NCBI GenBank assembly: GCA_963556195.1 | Contig: OY744516.1 | Location: 37,166,778-37,230,777, forward strand | Source: Sepiola atlantica | Lineage: Eukaryota; Mollusca; Cephalopoda; Sepiida; Sepiolidae | Direction of reading: 5' to 3' | DNA length: 64,000 nt | Part shown: piece by piece, positions 33,794 to 43,957 of the stretch | How the letters are laid out: each line of letters opens with the position of its first letter | Position numbering within the stretch: the stretch's first letter is position 1 | The notes under the pieces: model-generated | What the model was told of the DNA's origin: nothing | The model's database searches: none | Seen by the model: only the letters and a program-made list of their open reading frames with translations | Made by a program: the position numbers and the translations under genes

Positions 33794-34607
33794 TGTTGGA
33801 CCAGGGTTTTCCTTAGGTCTCCAGTAGACAGCCATATTTAATGTCGCTGTACTTCTTAAGCATTAATTTTCAAATTTCTCTTTTCCCATTTTTTTTTATT
33901 TTGTGTGCGGGGATAAATTGTCTGAATATGATGGTGGGGTGGGCGATCGATTTTCAGAGGCGTCCGCTCTTCACGCTGGTCCGGGACCTTCTCCTGTGCG
34001 GGGATAAGTTCTTTGATAGGACAGCGGTGTGAGCTGTCTTCTCCAGAAGTTCACTCTTAACATCGGTTCGAGACCTTCTCTTTTGATTCTGTGTGCGGGG
34101 ACAAATTGCCCGACATGACGGCGAGGTGGGCCGCCAGTTTCAGCCGACCGCTCCTAACGCTGGTCGGGGACCTTCTCCATGGTTTTGTGTGCGGGAATAA
34201 ATTGTTTGAGATTGACAGCGGTGTGAGCCGTCATTTCCCGACGTCCGTTTTCAACGCCGGCCAAGGCCCGTCTCCTATGCAGGAATAAATTGTTTGAGAT
34301 TGACAGCTGTGTGAGCCGTCATCTCCTGACGTCCATTTCCAATGCCGGCCGAGGCCCGTCTCCCCCAGAGACGTCCGCTCTTAACGCTCCCCGAAGCTCG
34401 ATTCCTCATGTTTCCTCTCTCTTCGATTTTCCCGCTCTCTGTCCATAGCAACAGCATTCCCTCATTTGATTGGTTGAGTCTTCCGCCAACGCAAATGCAT
34501 GGGCTGACTTATGCAAGCCCGTCTGTCAAGCATCCTGTTGACCCATTTTTGATAAACATCGCCGTCTGCACCCCTTTTCTGTATGCGTAGGGGAACATGT
34601 GCCGACA
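33794..34607 (-). mobile_element. 0.81-kb LTR-like direct repeat, copy B
   Basis: Begins TGTTGGACCAGGG and ends ATGTGCCGACA, parallel to copy A. It keeps fewer 88-bp units (34,193-34,345) and has an extra T-rich piece near 33,890. The two copies look clearly diverged by substitutions and unit number. Confidence 0.5.
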
Positions 34608-34809
34608 AGTCCCCTGCTCCCCTTTTTATGCTTTATGGGGCAAAATATGTAGATATAACATATGCAAATTTACAAACTGGCATGTTTACCACAAATCCTG
34701 GTTGCAGTTGTCTTCAGACTCCTCTTTTCCTGGTAGCAGTCAGATAGACTTTCAGAACATCACCAAAAAAGTAATTTCTATTTACTTATAAATTGTCCAT
34801 ACATATCTT

Positions 34810-34811
<2 letters not shown>

Positions 34812-34860
<49 letters not shown>
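34812..34860. repeat. (TC)n(TA)n microsatellite
   Basis: About 10 TC units then about 14 TA units. Confidence 0.9.
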
Positions 34861-34863
<3 letters not shown>

Positions 34864-34904
34864 TTGAGCTTGCTAATACATGTGTTTTGATTGTGTTGCA
34901 TTGA

Positions 34905-35235
34905 TTGATTGCATCTGCTCCACCCTGTGCTCCAATGGTGTTACTTTGCTGATTCTACTGGATCACAAGCTGGGGCAGGTGCTAGTGTGATTGCAAGAAT
35001 TAAAAGTGGATGGGCATTAAAGACGGAGCTTAAAAAAAACGGCCAAAAGGAAAGATCTTTATTTCTTCTTCACCACATCTTATTTCGAACATCATATCCT
35101 AACACGTAACTCTAACTCTAATTATTAACAATCTAATAGAATTTTCCATTCCTTTGCTTAATTTAACTTTATGTGGAAAATACCGTTTTGCATACTATTT
35201 TTACACACCTGCATCTAAATATTGTTACATTAGGA
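34905..35235 (+). repeat. Dispersed repeat D, copy 4 (diverged/partial)
   Basis: ACACGTAACTCTAACTCTAAT, AATAGAATTTTCCATTCC, TTTAACTTTATGTGGAAAATA and TTTTTACACACCTGCATC match the D 3' half. The left part is only weakly similar. Confidence 0.55.
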
Positions 35236-35819
35236 GACAAAGGCGTCACAATTATTGGCAGGACACTGCGCGGATACACGGACTTTCATTAACCAAGTGT
35301 GTGATGATACGGCATACAACACCGAAGATTTTCTAAATGCAATGAGTGATCACAGGGAGGATCTTTGGAGTTAGTCTATTTCACAGGGAGGATCACACGG
35401 CTCTGGATTCAGTTACGCAAATGCTCGACTCCGACTCCCACTTTAACTCCGACTCTTGAAAATTTCAATGATTTCAATTCTGGCTCCGACTCTGGCTCTA
35501 ACACTGACCTAGCAATAATCTGTATACACTATATATTATTTATAGCATTTTAATTTTTTTTAAATGGCGGATATGTTTTTCAAGACTCAACCAATGTATA
35601 CCGAGCATTTCCCGGAAATCAACCAGGATCCCTGTGCAAGGCTTAATAATAGAAACAGGGCTGAGGAGTCGATAGCCCAAACGCCTTACTCGAACCCTGA
35701 TTTCCACTTCTGAAATCTTAAAATTCCTAATTCCTAGTTAGACTCCCAAAGTAATAGATTTTCTCTGACTGTGACTCTTTGACTCCAAATCCACAGCTCT
35801 TGCGGATACCGACTGAGGT
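35236..35819. other. Unassigned DNA
   Basis: The CGACTCC/CTCCGACTC phrases near 35,430-35,510 are a short imperfect repeat. GAGCATTTCCCGGAAATCAA CCAGGATCC near 35,609 resembles AGCATTTCTCAGGAATCAAC at 53,692. No gene. Confidence 0.4.
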
Positions 35820-36140
35820 AAATGTAAAACTTTCACAGCAATAACTCGTCTTATTACCACAACTGCAAAGAACTACTTCTGCCCTTACACCAACTTCCAT
35901 GAACAGAGTTTATTTCCATGAACTTCTCATCTGTGGAACACATTGCCACAACGTTGCTTTCCAACAGGCTACAACAAGATCGTCTTCAAAACCAATTTCA
36001 ACACATACTTGTCATAACCCGTCTTCATAATTCATCAAATTTTATTCGTTCCATTCGTTATTTTCAATCCTCTCATAATATTCATCATTATTCAACTGTC
36101 AATCTATCCATCTCATTAAACCGTATCTCCAAGTGGCTTT
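35820..36140 (+). pseudogene. LINE family C, ORF 3' end
   Basis: Similar to 13,200-13,620 on the other strand: ATCTGTGGAACACATTGCCACAACG encodes the LWNTLPQR-like end, and CGTCTTCAAAACCAATTTC encodes the following FK-like helix. Then AATATTCATCATTATTCAAC is shared with the 13.3 kb copy. Only the last about 100 codons remain. Confidence 0.6.
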
Positions 36141-36174
36141 TAGCCTTGATAAATGGTGACTCATTAGTAAAAAG

Positions 36175-36420
36175 AATTTTTTAATTGAAAATAGCTCCCA
36201 TTTTTTTCATTTTTAATTGAAAATAGCCTACATTTTTTTCATTTTTAATTGAAAAAAATTTTTAATTGAAAATAGCACTCATTTTTTTCATTTTTAATTG
36301 AAAAAAAGTTTTTTAATGAAACTTTTAATTGAAAATAAATTGAAGAAAAAGCCATTTTTTTTTCAATTAAATTTTCAATTAAATTTTTTCTTTCATTTTT
36401 TTTAAATTAGAACTTTAAAA
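36175..36420. repeat. TTTTTAATTGAAAATAG tandem repeat
   Basis: Repeated TTTTTAATTGAAAATAGC and CATTTTTTTCATTTTTAATTG units with inverted versions (TTTCAATTAAATTTTC), low complexity. Confidence 0.7.
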
Positions 36421-37117
36421 AAAAAAACAAATAGGGTTTGTGTCATTTCAATCTTCACTCATTAGACGTGTAATTGTTATTTCTGTTGAATCTGCAAACT
36501 ATTCAGTTACTCTTGACACTGACAAGAGAGATATTTATTCATTGTCAATGACAATGCTGCTATTTCCCAGCAAGCTGCAAGGCTTAGTCTCAAGGAATGT
36601 TGGCAAACCCGTTTGACCAGCAAATAGAAAAGGAAATCTGTCGCTGCAGTGTAAGTGACACAATGAAACGTTCGGTGAGAGATCAGCTCGGGGGAGGAGG
36701 GGGGGGGGTTCAAAAGTATGCCGAGGACGCAGTTATTTATTCTGGGAACTTCTAAGTTTACCAGATTTACAAGACTGACCGATGAATAAAAATAATCGCA
36801 GCATGTATGTTATCGTCTTTTAATCACTTTTCTCTCCAAAATTGCATAGCTCGATATTCATTGCAATCTAGTCCTATTATAGACAAAAAAGAAGACAAAA
36901 GTTTATTTTTCAACCAAAATGATGGGATCATATCTGGCCAGCAGCCAAGACTTTTCGAATATGTTTATTCATATTTGTCAGCCAATCAGATTCCTTCTTT
37001 TAAGAGATGCCACCTTTACATCAATTTTCCTCCACAAATATTAATGACACCATCCTCAAAATATCGTTTCCCTCCAAAATGACTTAAATAAAAAAGAATA
37101 ATGTATTTTATAACCAA
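36421..37117. other. Unassigned DNA
   Basis: A 91-codon frame (36,807-37,082) without recognised domain; no other feature. Confidence 0.4.
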
Positions 37118-37394
37118 CTAGCTGTCCCTACTCGGCGTTGCCCGGTAGTGTTTTTACTTGGGGGGGGGGGGGTCAAAATATTATTTTGTTGTTCCAAACA
37201 AAGGGAAGTAACTCTTTTTAAGATGGCGTCCTTATGAATATAATTCTGACCCGGTCAAAGGAATTAAATCGAATTACATTTTATCAACAATCCACAAGAA
37301 AAATTGATGAATCAGAATCAAATATTGATTTTGTAGGAAGAAAGCTATCGATGACAAAGTAATCGAGAAAGAAACTGACTCTAATAATTCCAGG
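37118..37394 (+). repeat. Dispersed repeat F (CTAGCTGT...GTTGCCCGG head)
   Basis: Head CTAGCTGTCCCTACTCGGCG TTGCCCGGTAGTGTTTTTAC, then G10 and AAAGGGAAGTAACTC. It runs into the TATACC minisatellite, so the 3' end is not seen. Confidence 0.55.
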
Positions 37395-37806
37395 AAATTT
37401 GAGCCTATTATACCTATTATACCTATTAAACCTATATACCTATTATACCTATTAAACCTATATACCTTTTACCTATATACCTATTATACCTATATACATA
37501 TTATACCTATTATACCTTTATACATATATACCTATATACCTATTATACCTATATACATATTATACCTATTATACCTATATACCTTTATACCTATTATACC
37601 TATAGACCTATCATACCTATAGACCTATTATACCTATAGACCTATCATACCTATAGACCTATTATACCTATATACCTATTGTACCTATATACTTATTATA
37701 CCTATATACCTATTATACCTATATACCTATTATACCTATATACCTATATACCTATTATACCTATATACCTATATACCTATATACTTATTATACCTATTAT
37801 ACTTTA
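37395..37806. repeat. TATACCTAT-type minisatellite
   Basis: About 45 units built from TATACCTAT and ATACCTATT, with blocks of TATAGACCTATTATACC in the middle (37,600-37,670). Unit variants cluster, showing local expansion. Confidence 0.9.
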
Positions 37807-38659
37807 TAAATAGAGAACTAATCTTAGCTTAATATGTCTTCGAAAAAGGTTTGCTATGATATATTATATATAAATTCTATGTAACACGTGGATTCTCAGA
37901 TTACATAGAACAATATGAGTGGTTTTCTTCTTTGTATAACCTGTTTTGTCCGGAATAGTTTACCTTTTAATTTCTGTGTTCGTTGTGTAGGGAACAGAGT
38001 TATCTAAAGAACAAGGTTATCTCCCTTTAAGGAGAAATTATTTGTTAACAAAATATAGATATCTAAATCTCGTCACAAACACGAGATCTGTCTTTGGACA
38101 CGTCACCTAATAGAAAAGATGCTATGGGGAAAATATAAGTTTTTACAGTGTGCCAAGCACATACATTCGTTACCTTCTTATTGATAACTTGTGCATTTTA
38201 TTGTATGAGAACAATGGATTTTCTTGTATGTTTAATCCATGTACACATGTCATAGGCAAACTATTAATAAATGACATGCCTTTGTTCACCACAGGCTAAC
38301 AGTTTCTACATGTGTGCATAGCCAATGCAATCGACAACCATTCTTAACAACACCTAACATGCTCAGAGAATTAATTTAAATTCTGTATCCCCGCGTTTCT
38401 AATCTAAATAAAATAGAATATCAAATATTGTAATCCTTCAACTGCACTGAATTGCTATTACTACTGAAAAGCAGTTAATTGCACACACATACAATAATGT
38501 GTTGCTTAACAACTTCCTGTTCCTTTTTACACACACAAATATTTATAAACAACAAACAAACGAACACTGAACAGACTTTATATTTGATCATGCACAGACA
38601 TTACTTGTCGTTACTTTGTAAAAAAAAAAGAACTTCATCAACTTTCTTTATCGCTAAAA
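37807..38659. other. AT-rich unassigned DNA
   Basis: No gene recognised. AAGGTTATCTCCCTTTAAGG near 38,012 is the reverse form of the AGGGAGATAAC motif. Confidence 0.4.
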
Positions 38660-39255
38660 CAAATCTTATATATAAAGTAAAGTTATCCCCCCCTACACAC
38701 ACATTTGTACTCGATAGTTTACTTAACAAAAGTTTCATGAAAAAATCTGCTTTGTTAGTCAGATAGGACACATATTGGTCTGTGTTGCTAGAAACAATAA
38801 TTTTACTTTTTATCGATTTCTTCGATTTTTATATTTAATCCTGATCAATATTTGAATTGTTTTAGTCAGTTAAAAAAAAAACAAGCAAAGAATGTTTTCA
38901 CAAAAAACGAAATCTTAGCTTGAATTAAATTGTTAAAGATAAATTCAAATGCTTTATTATTTTTTTTAAATACAAAAAAGTATTTTTATACGCCTTGCAT
39001 AGGTAAGTTTTATTATAACGATATATACAATATCTTAATTTTACATTTTTGTCAAATTATTAGTTAATTATTAATTCTAAAATCAATTTCTTTTTCCTTC
39101 GGATCAATACTATTACAGTCACGTGAATTATTTTGAACTGTATTAGCTTAGTAAAATCTGGTAACGAGTTACGATAACAACTGAAAAGCGACTATACAGA
39201 ATTAAACTTGGGGTCCTGAAACGGAAAAAGACTCCCAGGCAATGCCGGGTAAGGA
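38660..39255 (-). repeat. Dispersed repeat F, minus strand
   Basis: On the minus strand it starts GTCCTTACCCGGCATTGCC TGGGAG (39,252-39,225) and ends AACTTTACTTTATATATAAG (about 38,667), the head and tail of family F. The interior is AT-rich. Confidence 0.55.
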
Positions 39256-39979
39256 CAACTGATAATGAATAAAATGTGTTTCATTTGTAGAAAGTGTTTT
39301 AGTTCTTTATTTGAGGAGAGTCGTTCAGTTGTGGAGGTTGTAAACTTGTTGAGATATCTAAGTCTCAATGTTATTTAAATACACAAATAAGAGGATGCGA
39401 AAAGCAAATATAAACAATGCAAAAGTTTTATAAATATCAAAAAATACAAAATTCACATATAAACTTGAAAGAAAGTAGAAAAATATTCTAGGATGAATTC
39501 CTTACAATGATAAAAATTTGTTAATTATTTTGGGTGTGATAAAATGTGATATGTGGGTGTTGCTGTCTAGTCGGACGTATATGTGACAGTGGCATGTACG
39601 TGTGAAAAGCTTAAGAATAGTTAGAAGAGTTCAAAATAAGTTGTGATTAAAAGGTAAGAGAAAAAAGATACTTTAGTGTTATTTGAAGAGAGTCACCTGG
39701 ATTAGTAAGGTGTGGAGGTGAAGGAAGTGTCGCATGGAGTGAGTGTTTGAAGTATGGGGTAAATGAATGAGTGTTCTTTGAAGAGCGACGCCTACGTTGG
39801 TGAGTGAGCAGATAAAAGTAGGTGCACCAAGCCAGGTATTGATATCATGTACTTTCGAAATTCTACTGATTTAATTTCTGGATTATGTAGCTTCTACAAT
39901 CTTGTCGGAATCTCATGGACTTGTGAAAATGCAAGTTTGTATTTAACTGGAATCATTTTTGATTGGATTAAAATATTAT
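39256..39979. other. Unassigned DNA left of the Gypsy element
   Basis: AT-rich to mixed sequence without a gene. Confidence 0.4.
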
Positions 39980-40199
39980 TGTGGCCCTGTTTTAAGGGAC
40001 CGAAATGAAGACACGAACACGGTATAAAGTAGAAACAAGTGTATTAAGAAAAGAGAGTACAGAGGGAAGAAATATGCACCTGGTAAGTAGAGTTTGACTA
40101 TATTACTGGATTTCTCTACTGGCGAGAGCTAATTGCCGTCGGTATTTATTGAGCAAAAGAAGAAGAGTCCATGTTCTACATAGGTAAGTCACCATAACA
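39980..40199 (-). repeat. Gypsy 3' LTR
   Basis: Minus strand begins TGTTATGGTGACTTACC and ends CACA. It contains CAATAAATACC and matches 46,007-46,228 with about eight substitutions and two small indels. Confidence 0.9.
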
Positions 40200-40209
40200 C
40201 CCCCCTCCC
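40200..40209 (-). promoter_or_regulatory. Polypurine tract of the Gypsy element
   Basis: The minus strand reads GGGAGGGGGG directly before the 3' LTR's TGTTATGG. This purine run is where plus-strand DNA synthesis is primed in LTR elements. Confidence 0.8.
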
Positions 40210-40231
40210 AAGTATTACCTCCGCAGGAGAA

Positions 40232-40529
40232 TTAATAGCGTTTCTTTTTCAGGGCTATTACTATCAGATCCGTTAGTCTTCGCTTCCTTTTTGATTGTCT
40301 TGGTTCTGGAGCTGCCTGGGGGATCTCAATGTCAAAGGTGTCATATATGGTGTCTATAATCTCTTCTTCTTCCTGGGGAGCGCTGTCGTCCGATAGTCGT
40401 TTTCTTAATTGATTTAAATGTCTCTTATGAGAGAACTTAGGGCCTTGAATTATATATACCATATTTCCAATCCGCTTCTCAATTGTCCCCAGTTCCCAGA
40501 ACGATTTATTATTTTTTAACATTTAAAAA
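40232..40529 (-). pseudogene. Gypsy integrase C-terminal tail
   Basis: NNKSFWELGTIEKRIGNMVY and HKRHLNQLRKRL are the C-terminal DNA-binding (SH3-like/GPY-type) part of a Gypsy integrase. The rest of the integrase lies at 41,761-42,567, separated by the inserted TIR element. A TAA lies just upstream of this frame. The final Arg/Lys-rich residues (SKRKRR) may act as a basic tail. Confidence 0.8.
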
Positions 40530-40796
40530 AATATTTTGGATCAAGACTACAATAAGGACCCCAGTTCATTAACACAAGACGCGGAACATGTTCTGGAAGT
40601 CACCGCCGTCTTCCGGTTGACCTCGCAATACACGTGGTCGCTACTTACAAAACACTTGTAAATAAACCTTTTATTTATTTTAATAAATGCAGTATATTTC
40701 GGATTTATTTTTCTTTTAACATGTTAATATTTATTTAAAATAAAACAAATAAAATATTAACATGTTTTCTTTTAAAACATGTTTTTGTGTCACTAT

Positions 40797-40973
40797 TTAC
40801 TTGCCTCCCCACGAGGGCAGAAATGGGGGGGGGTATGAAATATTTATCGCCGTACTTAAGTAATCTTCCGTTTTGTAGGGAAAAATCAAGCTTCCCAAAA
40901 AGGGGCACTCTGGATCTTACCTCAGTTTAGAAGGATTTTTCCATACTACACTTTGCTCCTAGCCCGAGGAGGC
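40797..40973 (-). repeat. U2-like module 4
   Basis: The minus strand head GCCTCCTCGGGCTAGGAGCA AAGTGTAGTAT (40,973-40,943) aligns with U2. AAAATCCTTCTAAACTGAGG follows, and GCCCTCGTGGGGAGGCAAGT at about 40,820-40,800. Head-to-motif spacing is about 145 bp, as in the copies outside this element. Confidence 0.65.
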
Positions 40974-41052
40974 AAAATGGAAGATTACGCAAGTTATTTT
41001 AATAAATAAACGAAATACATACGCTTTTTTAAAAATCGGCTGACTTGTAATC

Positions 41053-41185
41053 TTTCGTTTTGCCTCCCCATGAGGGCGGAGTTAGACTTCAAAAATCAGT
41101 TTCTAAACGGAAGCAATTTAAAGTTTATGAAGTTTTTGTCCTTTTTTTTCTGTAAGCAACAAATGAAATAAGATTTAACAAATAC
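41053..41185 (-). repeat. Internal direct repeat of TIR element, copy 1
   Basis: CGCCTCCCCATGAGGGCGG, AGTTAGACTTC, CGGAAGCAATTTAAAG, TTTGTCCTTTTTTTTCTG and TAAGCAACAAATGAAATAAG recur at 41,403-41,535 with few changes. The period is 350 bp. Confidence 0.8.
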
Positions 41186-41245
41186 ATAATTTTATTTACA
41201 AATCTTTTTATAACTTATTTCTTATTAAAAAACAAAACTTCGCTA

Positions 41246-41403
41246 TTTACTCGCCTCCCTACAAGGACAAAGGTAGACACAAGGTAGGTTAAAATTACCT
41301 CGGAATGAAAATTAAAGTTACCTCAGTTTAGAAGGATTTCTCTATCACTGACCGCAGATAGGAATGATGAAGTGTAGTATCAAAAAACTAGATACTACAC
41401 TTT
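41246..41403 (-). repeat. U2-like module 5 with palindromic head
   Basis: Plus strand 41,369-41,403 reads AAGTGTAGTATC-AAAAAACTA-GATACTACACTT, so the U2 GTAGTA head is present in both orientations as a 12-bp perfect inverted repeat. On the minus strand the motif GTCCTTGTAGGGAGGCGAGT follows at about 41,268-41,249, again about 140 bp away. Confidence 0.65.
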
Positions 41404-41535
41404 TGCTTCCCCACGAGGGCGGAGTTAGACTTAAAAAAATCAGTTTCCAAACGGAAGCAATCTAAAGTTTATGAAGTTTTTGTCCTTTTTTTTCTGTAAG
41501 CAACAAATGAAATAAGATTTAACAAATACGAAGTT
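41403..41535 (-). repeat. Internal direct repeat of TIR element, copy 2
   Basis: Partner of 41,053-41,185; it starts directly at the palindromic U2-like head. Confidence 0.8.
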
Positions 41536-41760
41536 TTATTTATTTGTTTATAATTGTTGCTTAACATGTTAAAAGAAAAAAAACATTCCGAAATATACTG
41601 CATTTATTAAAATGAATAAAAGTTTTATTTACAAGTGTTTTGTAAATAGCGACCACGTGTATTGCGAGGTCAACCAGAAGACGGCGGTGACTTCCAGAAC
41701 ATGTTCCGCGTCTTGTGTTAATGAACTGGGGTCCTTATTGTAGTCTTGATCCAATATTTT

Positions 41761-42567
41761 TTCGCCTGGGACGTAACGTTTTCCTGGTACTGCATTTGTT
41801 CGTCCCGGTTTTGTCTGTTTTGGCAGCAGTTTGTCAAAAACAGATCGTATCTTTCGCGCAAACATTATCTCAGCAGGGGATAATGAAGATGGTGTATTCG
41901 TGTTTGGCGTTATCCTGTACACCTGAAGAAACTGTTGTAGGGCTTTTTCTATAGAAGTGCCTCTAGCCTTCTTCAGGGCTCTTTTCAGTGTATCGACAAA
42001 ACGCTCTGCTTGGCCATTTGATCTCGGGTGGTATGCTGGGGTCGTAATATGTTCTATTTGGAATGTATCACAGAATTCCTTGGATTCAGCAGACGTGAAC
42101 TGTGTTCCGTTGTCGCTGACTAAACAATCCACCACCCCAAAACGAGTGAACAATTCGTGGAGGAAGTTTATGGTTACTTCCGTAGTTGGACTTTTGCATC
42201 GGCACACTTCGGGCCATTTTGTGAAACTATCTACTACAATTAAATAGTTGAAACCGTCTAATAGGTCTGCTAAGTCTATATGGATCCTGGACCATGGTGT
42301 GTCCGTTTTGGGCCAAGGACTGTATTTGATCGGAGGTGCCTTTGCTGCCAATGCACAGCCTTTGCACGTCTTTACGATTTTCTCGATATCCTGGTCCATG
42401 TTAGGCCAGTACACGTAGCACCTCATCAAGCTCTTCATTCTTGTAGTCCCTGGGTGTTCAACATGGAAATCCTTCAGAATTCTCCTTTGAAGAGTTTTGG
42501 GAATGACTATACAAGAGTACCTCATCGCATAGGGAGAAAATGTCTGAAGGTTTTTGGTCCTTTTCAA
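41761..42567 (-). pseudogene. Gypsy integrase (zinc-finger and catalytic core)
   Basis: Minus strand. An HHCC finger (DFHVEHPGTTRMKSLMRC ... VKTCKGC) precedes the DDE core: HIDLADLLDG (first Asp), LIVVDSFTKWPEV, VSDNGTQFTS (second Asp) and HPRSNGQAERFVDTLKRAL (Glu). All three catalytic residues are visible. The enzyme joins element DNA to the host genome. Its C-terminal part is cut off after GKRYVPGEKI by the inserted TIR element. Residues past this in the open frame come from the insert's TIR, not from integrase. The link to RNase H upstream needs a frameshift near 42,480-42,560. Confidence 0.9.
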
Positions 42568-43102
42568 TTAATTTAGTCTTGGTCATCTTAATAAACTCGT
42601 CACCGAGGGCTTCCATTTTTATTTCATGCAGTGACACGGGGAGTTCCCTTACTGTGTTCTGTAATGTAGAGTTAATTTCTCCTTCCATTCGAAGGGAGGC
42701 AATCACAGTGGCTTCCAGGGGTTTACTACGTTTTGGAATGAGTCTTGATAATCTGTCAGCGTGACAGATTTTTTTCGAGGGGAGGTATTCCATCTTAAAA
42801 TTATAATTTAAAAGGATTGTTCCCCACCTCTGCAGTCTGTTAGCTGTGTGTACGGGCAGACCTTTTTTTGACCCAAAAATTGTGAGTAACGATTTATGAT
42901 CTGTTTGTAAGGTAAAAAATCTACCGTGTATGTAACGGTGGAATTTCGAGACTGCAAATATGATCCCTAAAGACTCCTTTTCTATTTGAGAGTAGTTCTT
43001 TTCTGTCGGTAACAGTGTCCTCGATTGGTTTGAGAGTCCCGTCTGACATTTTGTGTAAAATGCATGCCCGGATGCCATATGAGCTTGCGTCGCTAGCGAC
43101 AA
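42458..43102 (-). pseudogene. Gypsy RNase H and pol linker
   Basis: KNYSQIEKESLGIIFAVSKF and FHRYIHGRFFTLQTDHKSLL are the RNase H region (ExxxL...TDHK). RLSRLIPKR and a linker follow. The 5' part of the RNase H (ASDASSYGI) sits in the preceding frame (42,921-43,415), so a frameshift lies near 43,000-43,100. Confidence 0.85.
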
Positions 43103-43693
43103 TAATCTCTAAGTCTGGATTATAGTGAGTTAGAAAAAGATCGGATGTTAGGACTTTTTTCGTTTTCTCGAATGCCTCCTGCCATTCAGCTGTCCATTCC
43201 CACTCTTTGTCTTTTTTCAGAAGTTCATTCATTGGAGCACGGAGGTTATGCATATTGGGTATGAAAACTTGGTAGTAGTTAGCCAGTCCGAGAAAACTTT
43301 GTAAAGATGCGATATTTTCAGGAGCCGGCATGTCCTGAATTGCAGTAGCCCGTTCTGGGTCTGGTCTTCTGCCATCTTTCTCAATAATGTGTCCCAGATA
43401 TTTGATTTTCTCCATAAAAAAATCACATTTGGCTTCCTTGAGTTTGAAACCGTACTCTTGGATTCGCGAGACAACTTGTCGTCTAAGTATGCTATTGTGA
43501 ATTCCAGTCCGTTCAGCATAGTATCCATAACCTGCTGGAATATGGCTGGTGCGACCTTGACACCGAAAGCGAGTCTCTCGAATTTGTATAACCCGCGATG
43601 GGTGTTAATACATAATAGTTTCGAGCTTTCCTCTTCCACGGGAATCTGTAAATATGCGTCACTTAAATCTATTTGAGAAAAATCTTCCTCCAT
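42921..43693 (-). pseudogene. Gypsy reverse transcriptase (broken)
   Basis: FSQIDLSDAYLQIPVEE (first catalytic Asp), KFERLAFGVKVAPAIFQQVM and TIAYLDDKL (YLDD catalytic pair) identify the RT palm. After a frameshift near 43,420-43,480, KIKYLGHIIEKDGRRPDPER, LQSFLGLANYYQVFIPN and IIVASDASSYGIRACIL (connection and RNase H start) follow. RT makes element cDNA. The first part of RT (43,700-43,950) is in pieces, with stops visible. Confidence 0.9.
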
Positions 43694-43957
43694 TTAATTT
43701 AGTAAATATTTCATCTGGGCACGGGAGAGGATAATGGTAATCCTTTAATGACGCGTCAATCCAGTCGAAAAATCGGCGCAGACACGGATCTCTTTAGTTT
43801 TCTTTTTAACATAGACAGTCAGAGAAGCCCATTGGTTATATTCAATTTTAGAAAGAATGCCGGTCTTAACTAGTCTGTCTAGTTCTTCATTTATTTTCTC
43901 GAGTGAGGCAGAAAATTACATTCCTTTTCTTTTTAAAAACGGGTTGGATGTTTTCCT

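Larger units (their letters stand above)
40538..41752. mobile_element. 1.2-kb element with long TIRs inserted in integrase
   Basis: The left end (40,538 on) GGATCAAGACTACAATAAGG, continuing to about 40,700, is repeated in reverse complement at 41,575-41,752. The terminal inverted repeats are therefore about 165 bp. An 8-bp direct repeat AATATTTT lies immediately outside each end (40,530-40,537 and 41,753-41,760). Ends beginning GG with an 8-bp duplication resemble Merlin-type DNA transposons, though AT-rich flanks weaken this. No transposase is encoded. Two U2-like modules and a direct repeat of about 130 bp fill the interior. Confidence 0.75.

Noticed and set aside
33572..33835. 87-codon minus-strand frame
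   Set aside because: It spans the border of an LTR-like repeat and has no domain; the part in the repeat has no equivalent open frame in the other copy.
37395..37806. Possible CRISPR-like array
   Set aside because: Units are contiguous short tandem repeats with no unique spacers, and the window is eukaryotic in character.
41629..41752. C-terminal 40 residues of the integrase frame as a novel domain
   Set aside because: These residues (from LDQDYN on) are encoded by the inverted repeat of the inserted element, whose mirror copy lies at 40,538-40,700.
41715..42576. Plus-strand frames of 79-98 codons
   Set aside because: They are shadows opposite the integrase and RNase H coding strand, which carries clear catalytic motifs.
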